Of a stretch of 5,937 nt of DNA, positions 5,153-5,937 are shown piece after piece. The stretch is from Chloroflexota bacterium. GTDB taxonomy: Bacteria > Chloroflexota > Anaerolineae > B4-G1. The stretch covers positions 1-5,937 of the forward strand of contig QMOE01000172.1 in NCBI GenBank assembly GCA_003648125.1, read 5' to 3'. The notes beneath the pieces were generated by a model, which searched no databases, was not told the DNA's origin, and worked only from the letters and a program-made list of their open reading frames with translations. A program made the translations under genes and the position numbers. The first letter of the stretch is position 1; the number at the start of each line of letters is the position of its first letter.

Positions 5153-5937
5153 ATGCTGATCACTCACGCGCGTTTAGCTACTTTGGGGGATGATCCCCGT
5201 CTGATTGAGGATGGCGCTATCTTTATCGAGGGCGGCAACATCGCCGCGCTGGGCACGACTGCCGCACTGACCTCCCGCTATCCCGCCGCCGAGCGATGGG
5301 ACGCGGCGGGTCAATTGGTGCTCCCTGGTTCTTTGTGCGCCCACACCCACTTTTACGGAGCCTTTGCCAGAGGGATGGCTCTCCCCGGTGAGCCGCCGGC
5401 TAACTTTACTCAAATCCTGGAGCGGCTCTGGTGGCGGCTGGATAAAGCTCTCACTCTGGATGACGTGCGCTACTCGGCGCTGGTCTGCCTGGTGGACGCG
5501 GTCCGGCACGGCACGACGACGCTGATCGACCATCACGCCAGCCCGAATGCGATTGATGGTTCGCTCGATGTCATCGCCGCAGCGGTGCAGGAGGCGGGAG
5601 TGCGGGCCTGCCTCTGCTACGAGGTCACCGACCGGGACGGCCCCGAGCGCGCCCAGGCCGGCATCGCCGAAAATGTGCGTTTTGCCAGGCAAGTCGCAAG
5701 TCGCGAGTCGCAAGTTGCAGCCTCGTTCGGACTTCACGCTTCTCTGACTCTGTCCGATGAAACTCTCGCTGACTGCGTCGCCGCTGCGTCCGAACTGGGG
5801 ATGGGCTTCCACGTCCACGTCGCCGAGGCCCAGGCCGACCAGGAGGACTCTCTGCGCAAGTCCGGTAAGCGCGTCGTCCATCGGCTGCACGCGGCCGGCA
5901 TCCTCGGCCCCCGCTCCATTGCCGCTCACTGCATCCA
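5153..5937 (+). CDS. ssnA: SsnA-like aminohydrolase (amidohydrolase superfamily), 3' partial
   Basis: A metal-dependent hydrolase of the TRZ/ATZ/guanine-deaminase branch; the true substrate of SsnA is unknown. Seen: 261 complete codons with no stop. Residues 1-55 form the usual N-terminal beta-sandwich (LITHARLATLGDD, DGAIFIEGGNIAALG). The barrel begins at VLPGSLCAHTHFYGAFARG with metal ligands H64 and H66. LWWRLDKAL (92-100), DHHASP (126-131) and YEVTDRDG (156-163) match E. coli SsnA as remembered. GFHVHVAEA carries H222 (ligand) and E225 (likely general acid/base), and AAHC carries H259 at the window edge. The metal-binding Asp and C-terminus are missing, as about 180 residues would be expected downstream. 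ATG 5153 is supported by GGAGG at 5142-5146, 6 nt upstream. Residues 180-189 are encoded by a tandem heptamer array where relatives have a longer helix linker. SsnA is catalogued as a family associated with selenium-dependent hydroxylase clusters, which fits the Sec enzyme upstream. It could instead be another deaminase of the same superfamily. Confidence 0.85.
   Translation, partial: MLITHARLATLGDDPRLIEDGAIFIEGGNIAALGTTAALTSRYPAAERWDAAGQLVLPGSLCAHTHFYGAFARGMALPGEPPANFTQILERLWWRLDKALTLDDVRYSALVCLVDAVRHGTTTLIDHHASPNAIDGSLDVIAAAVQEAGVRACLCYEVTDRDGPERAQAGIAENVRFARQVASRESQVAASFGLHASLTLSDETLADCVAAASELGMGFHVHVAEAQADQEDSLRKSGKRVVHRLHAAGILGPRSIAAHCI
5690..5717 (+). repeat. Four tandem 7-bp repeats inside the ssnA-like coding sequence
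   Basis: CAAGTCG (5690-5696), CAAGTCG (5697-5703), CGAGTCG (5704-5710) and CAAGTTG (5711-5717) are consecutive units differing at no more than one base from the first. They encode QVASRESQVA (180-189), a low-complexity stretch between ENVRFAR and FGLHASLTLSD. The frame is open on both sides. Because 7 is not a multiple of 3, gain or loss of one unit would shift the frame. Confidence 0.8.

Noticed and set aside
5174..5929. Long open frame on the minus strand (251 codons)
   Set aside because: It is the antisense shadow of the ssnA-like gene; its protein is low-complexity and shows no family motif, whereas the + frame shows metal-binding motifs.

Overview
The window is a GC-rich bacterial fragment with five protein-coding genes, all on the + strand and two of them cut by the window edges. 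In order they are: the 3' part of a selenocysteine-containing formate dehydrogenase catalytic subunit (fdhA/fdhF type); an O6-alkylguanine-DNA alkyltransferase (ogt/MGMT); a membrane-bound HisKA_3-type sensor histidine kinase; its NarL/LuxR-type response regulator; and the 5' part of an SsnA-like aminohydrolase. No tRNA, rRNA, CRISPR array, transposase or phage gene is visible. Gene styles, the GTATAAT-like promoters and the many small palindromes and heptamer repeats in the gaps resemble Chloroflexota (Anaerolineae-like) genomes. That placement is an inference from general familiarity, not from a marker gene.

Region 1-1930: the formate dehydrogenase frame is open from base 1 to the TAG at 1861-1863 except for one in-frame TGA at 220-222. 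The TGA sits exactly where E. coli FdhF carries selenocysteine 140. It is followed at the same distance by a bacterial SECIS hairpin (233-253) with a GGTCT loop. The frame is therefore one recoded gene, not a pseudogene or two genes. A strong GC hairpin (1886-1923) with a T-rich tail closes it.

Region 1931-2554: a sigma70-like promoter with a very short leader drives the alkyltransferase, which has an intact PCHR active site. Region 2555-4864: a second promoter, followed by a leader of about 180 nt, precedes a two-component pair. The leader carries a 59-bp double-hairpin palindrome and a hairpin over the ribosome-binding site. The kinase has about six or seven membrane segments and no obvious extracellular sensor domain. 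A 46-bp three-armed palindrome separates it from the regulator.

Region 4865-5937: the gap holds a second copy of that palindrome, nested in a larger inverted repeat of about 101 bp, then a good promoter and Shine-Dalgarno sequence for the SsnA-like enzyme. That coding sequence carries four tandem 7-bp repeats in frame and runs off the window.

The genes do not form one pathway. The Sec-containing formate dehydrogenase and SsnA (a family tied to selenium-dependent metabolism in other bacteria) hint at a selenium-using anaerobe. The kinase/regulator pair between them could control neighbouring genes, but nothing here shows its signal or targets. No wholly new system is evident. The most unusual material is the set of structured intergenic palindromes, whose stems show compensatory changes, and the heptamer repeat inside ssnA.
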